Source: JBBIGV01 sp037447335 (GTDB lineage Bacteria; Bacteroidota; Ignavibacteria; Ignavibacteriales; Ignavibacteriaceae). From it: a DNA stretch of 51,667 nt. This document shows positions 1 through 7,935 of this stretch, piece by piece. Numbering within the stretch: the first letter of the stretch is position 1; each line of letters starts with the position of its first letter. The notes under the pieces were generated by a model, which saw nothing but the letters and a program-made list of their open reading frames with translations, was not told where the DNA came from and did not search any database. Location of the stretch: positions 1-51,667 of the forward strand of contig JBBIGV010000018.1 of the NCBI GenBank assembly GCA_037447335.1, given 5' to 3'. The position numbers and the translations under genes were made by a program.

Positions 1-87
1 CCATTTTTGGCTCTTTAAACAGACCTTCTGATATTTCTATCTCGGAATTAAGAATTTTTGGTCAGCCCCTCAGAACCTGCTTAATTA

Positions 88-119
88 TTTGACTATCAGA
101 GGCTCTATTTCTATATTTG
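88..119 (+). promoter_or_regulatory. Bacteroidota-type promoter ahead of the DUF177-rpmF-fab operon
   Basis: A TTTG at 88-91 (-33 element) is followed after exactly 20 bases by TATATTTG at 112-119, a full match to the -7 consensus TAnnTTTG known from Bacteroidota. Transcription would start about 7 bases later and leave a leader of roughly 25 bases before the ATG at 153. The same element and the same 20-base spacer recur ahead of four other genes in this window, which supports it. Confidence 0.6.
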
Positions 120-152
120 CGCTTGCTTTTTCGCTCTTAAAGTGATATTTCG

Positions 153-662
153 ATGTATATTAAAATTACAAATCTGAGTGAGGGCGTTCACAGCTACAAG
201 TTCGATGAACCGATCAGTGAGTTAAGCCTTTCTGAACCTTTTTTCGGGAATTTCAACGTAGCTTTCAATCTGAGTAAAAGCCATAACCAGATAATTCTTG
301 ACGCCGAACTTAACCTGGATGCAAGTTTTGATTGTGACCGCTGCACCAGTAATTTTAATACCAAACTAACTTCCCGATACAGGGTTGTTTATATTTTCGG
401 GCAGAAACCCGGTTTGGAAGAAAATTCACTCAATGTTGTTTATCTGCATGGCGAAGCAGATAGAATTGAATTGAATGAAGACCTCAGAGATTTTTCACTG
501 CTGGCAATCCCAATGAAAAAGCTCTGTAAGGAAGATTGCAAAGGATTGTGTTTCAGGTGCGGAAAAGACCTTAACAAAGGCAGTTGTGCCTGCAAGAAAG
601 AGCAAATTGATCCGCGCTGGCAGCCTTTGATGGAATTGAAAAATAAACTTAATACTAACTAA
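153..662 (+). CDS. DUF177 (YceD-family) protein
   Basis: This 169-residue protein belongs to the DUF177/YceD family, which almost always sits directly before rpmF, as here (16-base gap). The family is linked to 23S rRNA or large-subunit maturation, but its biochemical role is not firmly established. Visible features are a CDRC pair at residues 61-64, a second cysteine set at 125, 129, 133, 136, 145 and 147 that could bind zinc, and the family's DPRW-x2-L ending (from residue 153). It is the first gene after the promoter at 88-119 and probably leads the rpmF-plsX-fab operon. The ATG at 153 fits family length. Confidence 0.88.
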   Translation: MYIKITNLSEGVHSYKFDEPISELSLSEPFFGNFNVAFNLSKSHNQIILDAELNLDASFDCDRCTSNFNTKLTSRYRVVYIFGQKPGLEENSLNVVYLHGEADRIELNEDLRDFSLLAIPMKKLCKEDCKGLCFRCGKDLNKGSCACKKEQIDPRWQPLMELKNKLNTN

Positions 663-678
663 TTAAAACGGACTAAAG

Positions 679-858
679 ATGCCTAATCCAAAACGTAAAT
701 GGTCGAAGAGCCGGAGAGATAAAAGACGAACGCATTATAAAGCAACCGTCCCGTCTTTAAGCGCTTGTTCCAACTGCGGCGAGATGAAGCTTGCACATCG
801 TGCCTGCCCCTCCTGCGGTTATTATAACGAACGCTCCATGTTTATTCCCAAAAGCTAA
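679..858 (+). CDS. rpmF: Ribosomal protein bL32
   Basis: This 59-residue basic protein starts MPNPKRKWSKSRRDKRR, the hallmark N-terminus of bacterial L32. It carries the zinc-ribbon pairs CSNC and CPSC (about residues 30-33 and 44-47), so it is the zinc-binding form. It is a structural component of the 50S subunit. The gene lies between the DUF177 gene and plsX, the classical arrangement that couples ribosome production to phospholipid synthesis. The gap to plsX is 20 bases, which suggests cotranscription. Confidence 0.97.
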   Translation: MPNPKRKWSKSRRDKRRTHYKATVPSLSACSNCGEMKLAHRACPSCGYYNERSMFIPKS

Positions 859-878
859 ATTAAACTTTTCATTCTTTA

Positions 879-1928
879 ATGAGTGATTCCGACTCTAACA
901 AAAAAAAATGTAGAATTGTAGTTGATGCTATGGGGGGCGATTTCGCCCCTCAGAATGCTGTTATTGGTGCGGTTCAGGCCGCTGCCAGATTTAATGATTT
1001 TGAACTATTCCTCGTCGGAAAAGAAAAAAATATTAAAGAAGTTCTCACTTCATATAACCTTACATTTAACCAAAACAACATCATTAATGCCCAGCAGGTT
1101 GTTGATATGCACGATTCGCCCACCTCTGCAATCAAAACAAAACCTGATTCTTCCATAGTAGTCGGCTGCAGCTATGTTAAAGAAGGTAAAGCTGATGCAT
1201 TTGTTAGTGCTGGTAATACCGGCGCAATAATGTCGGCTTCTACATTAATTATGGGAAGAATTCCCGGCGTTGGAAGACCAACAATCGGTGCAGAATTCCC
1301 GAGTACAAAAGGAACCTGTTATCTCTATGATGTCGGAGCGGGCAAGGATGCAAAACCTATCCATCTTTTTGAATATGCAGTTATGGGTTCAATCTTTGCC
1401 GATGTAATGGGAGGATTAAAAAATCCAACCGTTGGATTATTAAGTATGGGTGAAGAAGAAAGCAAAGGCAACGAAGTTACTCTTACTGCCTATAAGTTAT
1501 TAAAGAATTCAAATCTTAATTTTATCGGGAATGTTGAAGGAAGGGATATACTGACCTCCAAAGCTAATGTGATTGTTTGTGATGGCTTCATTGGAAATAT
1601 CATTCTTAAATTTACCGAATCTGTTCCCGTATTGCTGAAGCACTTGCTTCTATCAGCAGCAGAACAAAGTTTGGCTGATAAAATTAAAGTTGGGGTTGCA
1701 AAGAGTGCACTACGTAAGGCATTTAAAGTGATGGACTACCAGGAACATGGCGGCGTTCCCTTGCTTGGTGTGAAAGGAATTAGTATAATTGGACACGGCT
1801 CAAGTTCACCTAAAGCAATTATGAATATGGTGCTGAGAGCCAGAGAGATGTATCAAAAGGATCTGGTTAATAAAATCGGAACCGCTATCAAACAATACTC
1901 TAATCTTCAAAATGTGGAAGTTGAATGA
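879..1928 (+). CDS. plsX: Phosphate acyltransferase PlsX
   Basis: PlsX converts acyl-ACP to acyl-phosphate, the acyl donor for PlsY in phosphatidic-acid synthesis; it is a peripheral membrane enzyme. The 349-residue length is typical. The N-terminal VVDAMGGDFAP motif near residue 14 is diagnostic, and the conserved SAGNTGA segment (about residues 110-116) follows. The stop overlaps the fabH start by four bases (ATGA), so translation is probably coupled. The order DUF177-rpmF-plsX-fabH-fabD is the widely conserved one. Confidence 0.97.
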   Translation: MSDSDSNKKKCRIVVDAMGGDFAPQNAVIGAVQAAARFNDFELFLVGKEKNIKEVLTSYNLTFNQNNIINAQQVVDMHDSPTSAIKTKPDSSIVVGCSYVKEGKADAFVSAGNTGAIMSASTLIMGRIPGVGRPTIGAEFPSTKGTCYLYDVGAGKDAKPIHLFEYAVMGSIFADVMGGLKNPTVGLLSMGEEESKGNEVTLTAYKLLKNSNLNFIGNVEGRDILTSKANVIVCDGFIGNIILKFTESVPVLLKHLLLSAAEQSLADKIKVGVAKSALRKAFKVMDYQEHGGVPLLGVKGISIIGHGSSSPKAIMNMVLRAREMYQKDLVNKIGTAIKQYSNLQNVEVE

Positions 1929-2926
1929 ATAACAAAAAATATAATGCAGTAATTACCGGATTGGGAATGTATGTTCCTGATAAAGTTTTAGATAATGCTT
2001 ACTTCGAAAAAATCGTTGAAACCAGTGACGAGTGGATAATTGCCAGAACCGGAATTCGTGAAAGAAGAATTCTTGAAAAAGGCGCTACAAGCGATCTTGC
2101 AGCCCAAGCAGCAAAAGACTTATTGAAATCAAAGAATTTATCCCCGGATGAAATTGATGTTATAATAGTTGCAACTGTAACACCCGATATGTTCTTCCCT
2201 GCAACTGCTTGTTTGGTTCAAAGAAAAATCGGTGCGACAAATGCCTGGGGTTTTGATTTGTCCGCAGCTTGTTCCGGATTTCTGTTTGCATTTCAAACAG
2301 GCGCCGCTTTCGTTGAAAGTGGTACATACAAAAAAGTAATGGTTATCGGCGCAGATAAAATGAGTGCAATCGTAGATTATAAGGATAGAAATAATTGTAT
2401 ACTTTTTGGGGATGCAGCCGCCGCAGTTCTTATTGAACCTACAGAAGATAAATCGATCGGACTGCAAGACTCCCTGTTAAGAGTTGACGGAAAAGGCGAG
2501 GAATCACTTTATATGCTGGGAGGCGGAAGCCTCAATCCCTCTTCACATGAAACAGTTGATAAGGGTATGCACTATCTTTATCAGGATGGTAAAGCTGTTT
2601 TTAAAGTTGCTGTTATGGGTATGGCAGATATTTCATACGAAGTTATGCAGAAGAACAATCTTAAAGCTGAAGATATATCATATTTGGTTCCACATCAGGC
2701 AAATTTGAGGATAATAGATGCAACTGCTAAACGAATGGATATAAGCAGTGATCAGGTGATGATAAATATTGATAAATATGGAAATACCACTGCCGCTACA
2801 ATTCCGTTGTGCCTTGTTGAATACTACCGTGCCGGTAAAGTTAAAAAAGGTGATAAACTTATCTTTGCGGCTTTCGGTGCAGGTTATACCTGGGGTGCGT
2901 CTTACTATGTTTGGGGAACAGATTAA
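1925..2926 (+). CDS. fabH: Beta-ketoacyl-ACP synthase III (FabH)
   Basis: FabH starts fatty-acid synthesis by condensing acetyl-CoA (or a branched starter) with malonyl-ACP. The 333-residue protein has the complete catalytic triad: Cys116 in SAACSGF, His257 in PHQANLR and Asn287 in GNTTAA. The N-terminal TSDEWI and RTGIRERR segments are family-typical. Its ATG overlaps the plsX stop by four bases. Starter specificity cannot be read from the sequence alone. Confidence 0.97.
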   Translation: MNNKKYNAVITGLGMYVPDKVLDNAYFEKIVETSDEWIIARTGIRERRILEKGATSDLAAQAAKDLLKSKNLSPDEIDVIIVATVTPDMFFPATACLVQRKIGATNAWGFDLSAACSGFLFAFQTGAAFVESGTYKKVMVIGADKMSAIVDYKDRNNCILFGDAAAAVLIEPTEDKSIGLQDSLLRVDGKGEESLYMLGGGSLNPSSHETVDKGMHYLYQDGKAVFKVAVMGMADISYEVMQKNNLKAEDISYLVPHQANLRIIDATAKRMDISSDQVMINIDKYGNTTAATIPLCLVEYYRAGKVKKGDKLIFAAFGAGYTWGASYYVWGTD

Positions 2927-2966
2927 TTTTAGTAATAAATTTTTGAAAGGATTTTAAAATCACTTA

Positions 2967-3881
2967 ATGGCTAAAAAAGCTTTTCTATTTCCGGGTCAGG
3001 GATCGCAATATGTTGGTATGGCTGCCGATCTCTATCAGAATTCAGTTGAAGTTAAAGAGATGATCCAAACTGCGGATGATGCATTGGGTATTAACTTATC
3101 TTATATTATGTTCAATGGACCGGAAGACGAACTCAGACAAACCGAATACACACAACCCGCCATTTTTCTTCATAGCGTTGTACTGGCAAGTATAATCAGA
3201 ACACTTGATGCAGATGCAGCCGCCGGTCATTCACTGGGTGAATACTCTGCACTTGTTGCAGCACGCGCTATTCAGTTTTATGATGCAATAAATTTAGTAA
3301 GATTCCGCGGGCAGGCTATGCAGCAGGCGGGTGTCGAGAATCCGGGTACTATGGCTGCTGTTATTGGCTTAGAGCCTTCCAGAGTTTCTGATATTTGTAA
3401 TGAAGCATCTTCTGAAGGTGTAGTACAATGCGCAAACTTTAATTCACCCGGGCAAATTGTAATTTCCGGATCGGTAACCGGTGTTAAGAAAGCAATGGAA
3501 CTCTGCAAAGCGGGTGGAGCAAAAATGGTAAAAGAGCTTGTAGTCAGCGGGGCTTTTCATTCTCCCTTAATGCAATCAGCCAAAGACGAGCTTAAGGTAA
3601 AACTTGATGCGGCAAATATTTATGATGCTAAGTTCCCGGTTTATGCAAATGTTACAGCAAAACCTGTAACCCGTAAAGAGGAAATTAAAAATCTTTTGTA
3701 CGAACAGGTTACTTCTCCAGTCCGCTGGGAAGAAACAATTGTTAATATGATAGCAGCCGGAATTGAAGAATTTTATGAAATAGGACCCGGCAAAGTTCTT
3801 CAGGGGCTTGTGAAAAGAATTAACCCGGATGTAAAATCCTTTGGAATAGACAAATATTCAGATGTGGAGAAGTATCTTTGA
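2967..3881 (+). CDS. fabD: Malonyl-CoA:ACP transacylase (FabD)
   Basis: FabD moves the malonyl group from CoA to ACP, supplying the extender unit for FabF and FabH. The 304-residue protein has the N-terminal GQGSQYVGM motif, the nucleophile Ser89 in GHSLGEY and the catalytic His198 in GAFHSP. The TGA stop at 3879-3881 shares its last base with the ATG of the following DUF3109 gene, so the two are probably translationally coupled. Confidence 0.96.
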   Translation: MAKKAFLFPGQGSQYVGMAADLYQNSVEVKEMIQTADDALGINLSYIMFNGPEDELRQTEYTQPAIFLHSVVLASIIRTLDADAAAGHSLGEYSALVAARAIQFYDAINLVRFRGQAMQQAGVENPGTMAAVIGLEPSRVSDICNEASSEGVVQCANFNSPGQIVISGSVTGVKKAMELCKAGGAKMVKELVVSGAFHSPLMQSAKDELKVKLDAANIYDAKFPVYANVTAKPVTRKEEIKNLLYEQVTSPVRWEETIVNMIAAGIEEFYEIGPGKVLQGLVKRINPDVKSFGIDKYSDVEKYL

Positions 3882-4498
3882 TGGCAAATTCAGGGAATGG
3901 ATCTTCAGTGAGTCAAAAAGTTATTAATGGATTAAAGATCGACCCTAAAATCTTTACTTTTCCCTTTAGTTGTAAATGCAGCGGTGAATGTTGTCATTAC
4001 GGAGTATACACAGATCTGAAAGAGTATAATAATATTCTTGCTTTAAAAGACAGAATCATTCCATTAATGGACGAAACTCAGTCAAAAGATATAAACAAAT
4101 GGTTTGAGCCTCCCGAAGAGGATGAGGATTTTGAATCGGGTGTTGCAGTCGGCACTGAAATAATCAACGGGAAATGCACTTTCTTAGATAAGAACGGACT
4201 ATGTACCTTGCAAAAAGTGGCTATCATAGAAGGCAAACATCAGTGGGAGTATAAACCTACATATTGTATATTATTTCCGCTAACTGTGTATGAAGGTGCT
4301 GTAACGATTGATGATGAGCATATTGAGAGGTTAAAAACCTGTAATAAAGAATTTTCTAATGGTACAACAATTTATGAAGCCTGCCGCGATGAATTGCGCC
4401 ACTTTTTTGGTGAAGAAGGATTTAAAGAACTGGAAAAATATCGTGAACAATGTTTAGCAGGTCTTCGGATCGGAGTAGAAAAAGATGGGATATTATGA
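3881..4498 (+). CDS. DUF3109 Cys-cluster protein
   Basis: This 205-residue soluble protein matches DUF3109, a relative of the YkgJ-type cysteine-cluster proteins. A C-x-C-x3-CC group lies near residues 29-35, followed by further cysteines in KCTFLDKNGLC, PTYC, KTC and EAC, consistent with a metal or iron-sulfur site; no function is established. I start it at the ATG at 3881 rather than the TTG at 3878. It overlaps the fabD stop by one base and runs 14 bases into fabG, so it is tightly embedded in the fatty-acid operon. Whether it acts in lipid metabolism is unknown. Confidence 0.75.
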   Translation: MANSGNGSSVSQKVINGLKIDPKIFTFPFSCKCSGECCHYGVYTDLKEYNNILALKDRIIPLMDETQSKDINKWFEPPEEDEDFESGVAVGTEIINGKCTFLDKNGLCTLQKVAIIEGKHQWEYKPTYCILFPLTVYEGAVTIDDEHIERLKTCNKEFSNGTTIYEACRDELRHFFGEEGFKELEKYREQCLAGLRIGVEKDGIL

Positions 4499-5258
4499 TG
4501 AAGGACATAACAAACGGGCTATAGTTACCGGCGGTACCCGCGGCATCGGCAGAGCAATTGTAAAAGAGCTTGCTAAGAAAAGCTGCTGCGGTGTATTATT
4601 TTCTGATGTTGCATTTGTTTATAATAGCTGCGATGAATGTGCCGATGAACTGATGAAAGAAATTGATTACCCCGGTACAAACATTCATGCATTCAAAGCT
4701 GATGCAACTTCGTTGAAAGATGCTGAAGAAACTGTAAAAGCTGCAATAGAGAAACTCGGTGGAGTTGATATACTTGTTAACAATGCAGGCATCACAAGAG
4801 ATAATCTTCTGCTTAGAATGAGTGAAAAAGATTTTGATGACGTAATAAACGCCAACCTTAAAAGTGTATACAACTACACCAAGGCAGTTCTAAAGCCTAT
4901 GATAGCTCAGAGATACGGACGGATAGTTAATATAACTTCCGTTGTTGCGCTTACAGGAAATGCAGGGCAGGCAAACTATGCTGCATCAAAAGCGGGTGTA
5001 ATAGGATTTACAAAATCTATGGCTAGGGAGCTTGCTTCAAGGGGAATTACTGTAAATGCAATTGCACCGGGTTATATCGAAACGGATATGACCAAAAAGC
5101 TGAATGAAGAGCAGAGACAGAAATTGCTGCAAAAAATTCCTCTTGGAAGAATGGGTAAACCCGATGATATTGCAAGAGTTGTTGCTTTTTTATGCAGTAA
5201 AGACGCCGACTATATCACCGGGCAGGTGATTGCCGTTGATGGCGGAATGACAATGTAA
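4485..5258 (+). CDS. fabG: 3-oxoacyl-ACP reductase FabG
   Basis: FabG is the NADPH-dependent ketoreductase of the elongation cycle. The 257-residue short-chain dehydrogenase has the TGGTRGIG nucleotide-binding motif near the N-terminus, NNAG near residue 100, and the catalytic Ser152, Tyr165 and Lys169. It ends in the usual GQVIAVDGGM. The region just after the first helix (about residues 31-50) is slightly longer and more cysteine-rich than in typical FabG. The start overlaps the preceding gene by 14 bases. Confidence 0.95.
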   Translation: MGYYDEGHNKRAIVTGGTRGIGRAIVKELAKKSCCGVLFSDVAFVYNSCDECADELMKEIDYPGTNIHAFKADATSLKDAEETVKAAIEKLGGVDILVNNAGITRDNLLLRMSEKDFDDVINANLKSVYNYTKAVLKPMIAQRYGRIVNITSVVALTGNAGQANYAASKAGVIGFTKSMARELASRGITVNAIAPGYIETDMTKKLNEEQRQKLLQKIPLGRMGKPDDIARVVAFLCSKDADYITGQVIAVDGGMTM

Positions 5259-5349
5259 TGTTGGTTCTTAAAATTCAATTTTATTAAATTTATATTGAGT
5301 AATAAATAATTCAATAATACTTACAAACAACAATTAACAGGAGAAAAAA

Positions 5350-5586
5350 GTGGACATTGAAGCTAAAGTAAAAGAGATCATTATTGATAAACTGGGTGTT
5401 GAAGAATCTCAGATCACACCTGAAGCCTCCTTTACTAATGATCTTGGTGCAGATTCATTAGACATCGTTGAATTAGTTATGGGCTTTGAAAGCGCTTTCC
5501 AGGTTTCAATACCCGATGAAGATGCTGAAAAAATCAGCACCGTTGGCGATGCAACTAAATACCTTAAAGAAAAATTAGGCGGCTAA
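5350..5586 (+). CDS. acpP: Acyl carrier protein
   Basis: ACP carries growing acyl chains on a 4'-phosphopantetheine attached to Ser36 of the LGADSLD motif. The 78-residue acidic protein is of standard length. It starts at GTG, and this start is set by an AGGAG at about 5339-5343, six bases upstream. It lies between fabG (91-base gap) and fabF (131-base gap), and a long hairpin follows it. Confidence 0.97.
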   Translation: MDIEAKVKEIIIDKLGVEESQITPEASFTNDLGADSLDIVELVMGFESAFQVSIPDEDAEKISTVGDATKYLKEKLGG

Positions 5587-5599
5587 AAATTATACTGGG

Positions 5600-5652
5600 T
5601 GCTGGATATCTGTTCTATGGATCAGGAATGTGCCTGATAACAGTATCCAGCA
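5600..5652 (+). promoter_or_regulatory. Long imperfect hairpin between acpP and fabF
   Basis: Three paired segments make 20 base pairs: 5600-5608 with 5644-5652, 5610-5614 with 5639-5643, and 5621-5626 with 5633-5638. There is a one-base bulge, a six-base bulge and a six-base loop. The sequence after it (TCGGTTTTAG) is only weakly U-rich, so it could be a leaky terminator, an RNA-processing site or a 3' stabiliser of the acpP message. The structure is seen directly; the role is inference. Confidence 0.5.
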
Positions 5653-5717
5653 ATCGGTTTTAGTTTGCCTCTATATGTCGAACCACTTGAAATATCAATT
5701 AAGAATATAATCCTTGG

Positions 5718-6974
5718 ATGAAAAGGCGTCGTGTTGTAGTTACCGGAATGGGGGCAATTACTCCTATCGGAATCGGTATTGATAATTACTGGAGCGCTCT
5801 GCTTGAAGGTAAGAATGGTGTTGACCTTATTACTAAGTTTGATACTACTCACTTCGATACAAAATTTGCCGCTGAAGTTAAATCATTCGATCCTGAAAAT
5901 TATCTGGACAAGAAATCCATCCGAAGGCTCGATCTTTTCACAATCTTTTCTCTTGTATCCGCTGATTTCGCTATTAAAGATTCCGAATTAGATCTTGACA
6001 AGATCGATAAAGACAGGTTCGGGGTTATTTACGGAAGCGGAATTGGTGGAATGAAAACTATGCAGGAACAGCATTGGATTTTCTACAGAGATAATAGCCC
6101 CCAAAAATTAAGTCCCTTCTTCGTCCCAATGATGATTTCTGATATTGCTGCAGGGCAAATCTCTATTCGTTATGGCTTGAAGGGACCGAACTATGCAACT
6201 ACATCTGCCTGTGCTACTGCTTCTCATGCTATTGCAGACAGCTATTTGTGGATTGAAAGAGGAAGTGCGGATATAATGATCTGCGGCGGTTCTGAAGCCG
6301 CTATAACCGAACTTTCTATCGGTGGATTTAATGCAATGAGAGCAATTTCTACTTGGAACGACAGGTATAAAGAAGCATCACGTCCGTTCGATAAAGACCG
6401 GAACGGATTTGTTATGGGTGAAGGCGCCGGAACTCTTATTCTTGAAGAATATGAACACGCAGTTAAGAGAGGGGCAAAAATTTATGCAGAACTTTCCGGT
6501 GTTGGATTGACCGGTGATGCGCACCATATTACTGCCCCGGCACCTGGCGGAGAAGGCGCTGTCAGGTCTATGAGAGAAGCCATTAAAGATGCCGGCTTAT
6601 CTGTTACTGATATCGATTATATAAATGCTCACGGAACATCTACGCCTTATAACGATGTTACCGAGACTGCAGCTATTAAAAATCTGTTCGGTGAGCACGC
6701 TTACAAACTTGTTGTAAGTTCAACCAAATCAATGACCGGGCATCTGCTTGGTGCTGCCGGCGGCATAGAGGCAATTGCTACTATTCTCGCTATAAAAAAT
6801 AATATTGTGCCCCCAACAATTAATCTTGATATCCCTGACCCCGAGTGTGATTTGAATTATAGTGCTAAAGCTGCTACACCCAAACAGATTAATTGTGCAA
6901 TCAGCAATACATTCGGATTTGGTGGGCATAATGCGTCCCTGTTATTCAAAAAAGTTCAGGATTCCATCACTTAG
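5718..6974 (+). CDS. fabF: Beta-ketoacyl-ACP synthase II (FabF)
   Basis: FabF is the elongating condensing enzyme. The 418-residue protein has the nucleophile Cys165 in SACATAS, the first histidine in NAHGTSTPYND, and the conserved Lys and second His in KSMTGHLLGAAG, so the active site is intact. It begins MKRRRVVVTGMGAITPIG, a typical FabF N-terminus. It follows acpP and precedes rnc by 13 bases, the common order acpP-fabF-rnc. Confidence 0.97.
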   Translation: MKRRRVVVTGMGAITPIGIGIDNYWSALLEGKNGVDLITKFDTTHFDTKFAAEVKSFDPENYLDKKSIRRLDLFTIFSLVSADFAIKDSELDLDKIDKDRFGVIYGSGIGGMKTMQEQHWIFYRDNSPQKLSPFFVPMMISDIAAGQISIRYGLKGPNYATTSACATASHAIADSYLWIERGSADIMICGGSEAAITELSIGGFNAMRAISTWNDRYKEASRPFDKDRNGFVMGEGAGTLILEEYEHAVKRGAKIYAELSGVGLTGDAHHITAPAPGGEGAVRSMREAIKDAGLSVTDIDYINAHGTSTPYNDVTETAAIKNLFGEHAYKLVVSSTKSMTGHLLGAAGGIEAIATILAIKNNIVPPTINLDIPDPECDLNYSAKAATPKQINCAISNTFGFGGHNASLLFKKVQDSIT

Positions 6975-6987
6975 GAGATGAATTATT

Positions 6988-7773
6988 TTGAGTTCTTTTC
7001 TGTCAAGGCTTTTTAATAAACTGAAGCCGAAAGAGAAAAAGCAAAAATCCGGCTACTTTTACTCGCAGCTCACTCCCGAAAAGCTGATCCAGCTTGAAAA
7101 AGTTATTGGCTGTTCCATAAAAAATAAATCATACTTTAAGCAGGCTCTTATCCATCGATCCTTTCTGGAACAAAGTACCGAACATGATTCATCAAATGAA
7201 CGGCTTGAATTTTTAGGTGATTCCGTCCTTAACATGGTTGTTGCTGAATTTCTCTTTAATAAATTTCCTGATGAAGACGAAGGATTTCTTACAAAAATTC
7301 GTGCAAGGCTTGTCAACAGGTCAGTGCTTGCAGATTCGGCTGAACGGATTAATTTAAGCAATCTTCTGCTGGTTAGTAAAAATTTTTCTAACTATTACAC
7401 CAACGGTTCAAGAACAGTTCTTTCTGATGCATTTGAAGCTATTATAGGAGCAATCTATCTTGATAGCGGACTTCATACTGCAAAAAACTTTATTCTTAAA
7501 AATTTGATTGAACCAACTACCTTCCATGGTGAATACCTGGTTGATGAAAATTATAAAAGCCAATTACTTGAATATGCGCAGGCAAACAAGCTGGATATAC
7601 CAAGCTATGTGGTTGTTTCTGAAGAAGGACCACAGCATGACAGAACTTTCACCATCAAAGTTTTGATCGGCAGTAAAGAATATGGCAGGGGTAAAGGCAG
7701 GAATAAAAAGAGTGCCGAACAGCATTCTGCTAAAGCTGCAATGCGAAGAATCAATCGCAATGAAAAATTTTAA
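6988..7773 (+). CDS. rnc: Ribonuclease III
   Basis: RNase III cuts double-stranded RNA in rRNA precursors and mRNAs. The 261-residue protein has the signature NERLEFLGDSVL near residues 68-79, the second acidic site in LSDAFEAIIGAIYLDSG, and a C-terminal double-stranded-RNA-binding domain with GRGKGRNKKSAEQHSAK. It starts at TTG, supported by AGGAG at 6973-6977, ten bases upstream; a nearby ATG at 6978 is out of frame. An N-terminal Lys-rich extension of about 25 residues precedes the catalytic domain. Confidence 0.96.
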   Translation: MSSFLSRLFNKLKPKEKKQKSGYFYSQLTPEKLIQLEKVIGCSIKNKSYFKQALIHRSFLEQSTEHDSSNERLEFLGDSVLNMVVAEFLFNKFPDEDEGFLTKIRARLVNRSVLADSAERINLSNLLLVSKNFSNYYTNGSRTVLSDAFEAIIGAIYLDSGLHTAKNFILKNLIEPTTFHGEYLVDENYKSQLLEYAQANKLDIPSYVVVSEEGPQHDRTFTIKVLIGSKEYGRGKGRNKKSAEQHSAKAAMRRINRNEKF

Positions 7774-7935
7774 TTTCGGTCTGATTTTTAAGGATTGATA
7801 CCACTTTATTCCCCTTCATAATATCGCTTACCGCATCCAAATATTCAAAATATTTACGTAAATTTCTTGTGGAATTAATTTAATTACAGCTGTTCTTAGA
7901 ACAGATAATTGAAAAAACAACTTGCTGGAAAAACT

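Noticed and set aside
1..87. Possible start of a minus-strand gene at the left edge (CAT at 2-4)
   Set aside because: Only one codon would lie inside the window, so it cannot be assessed.
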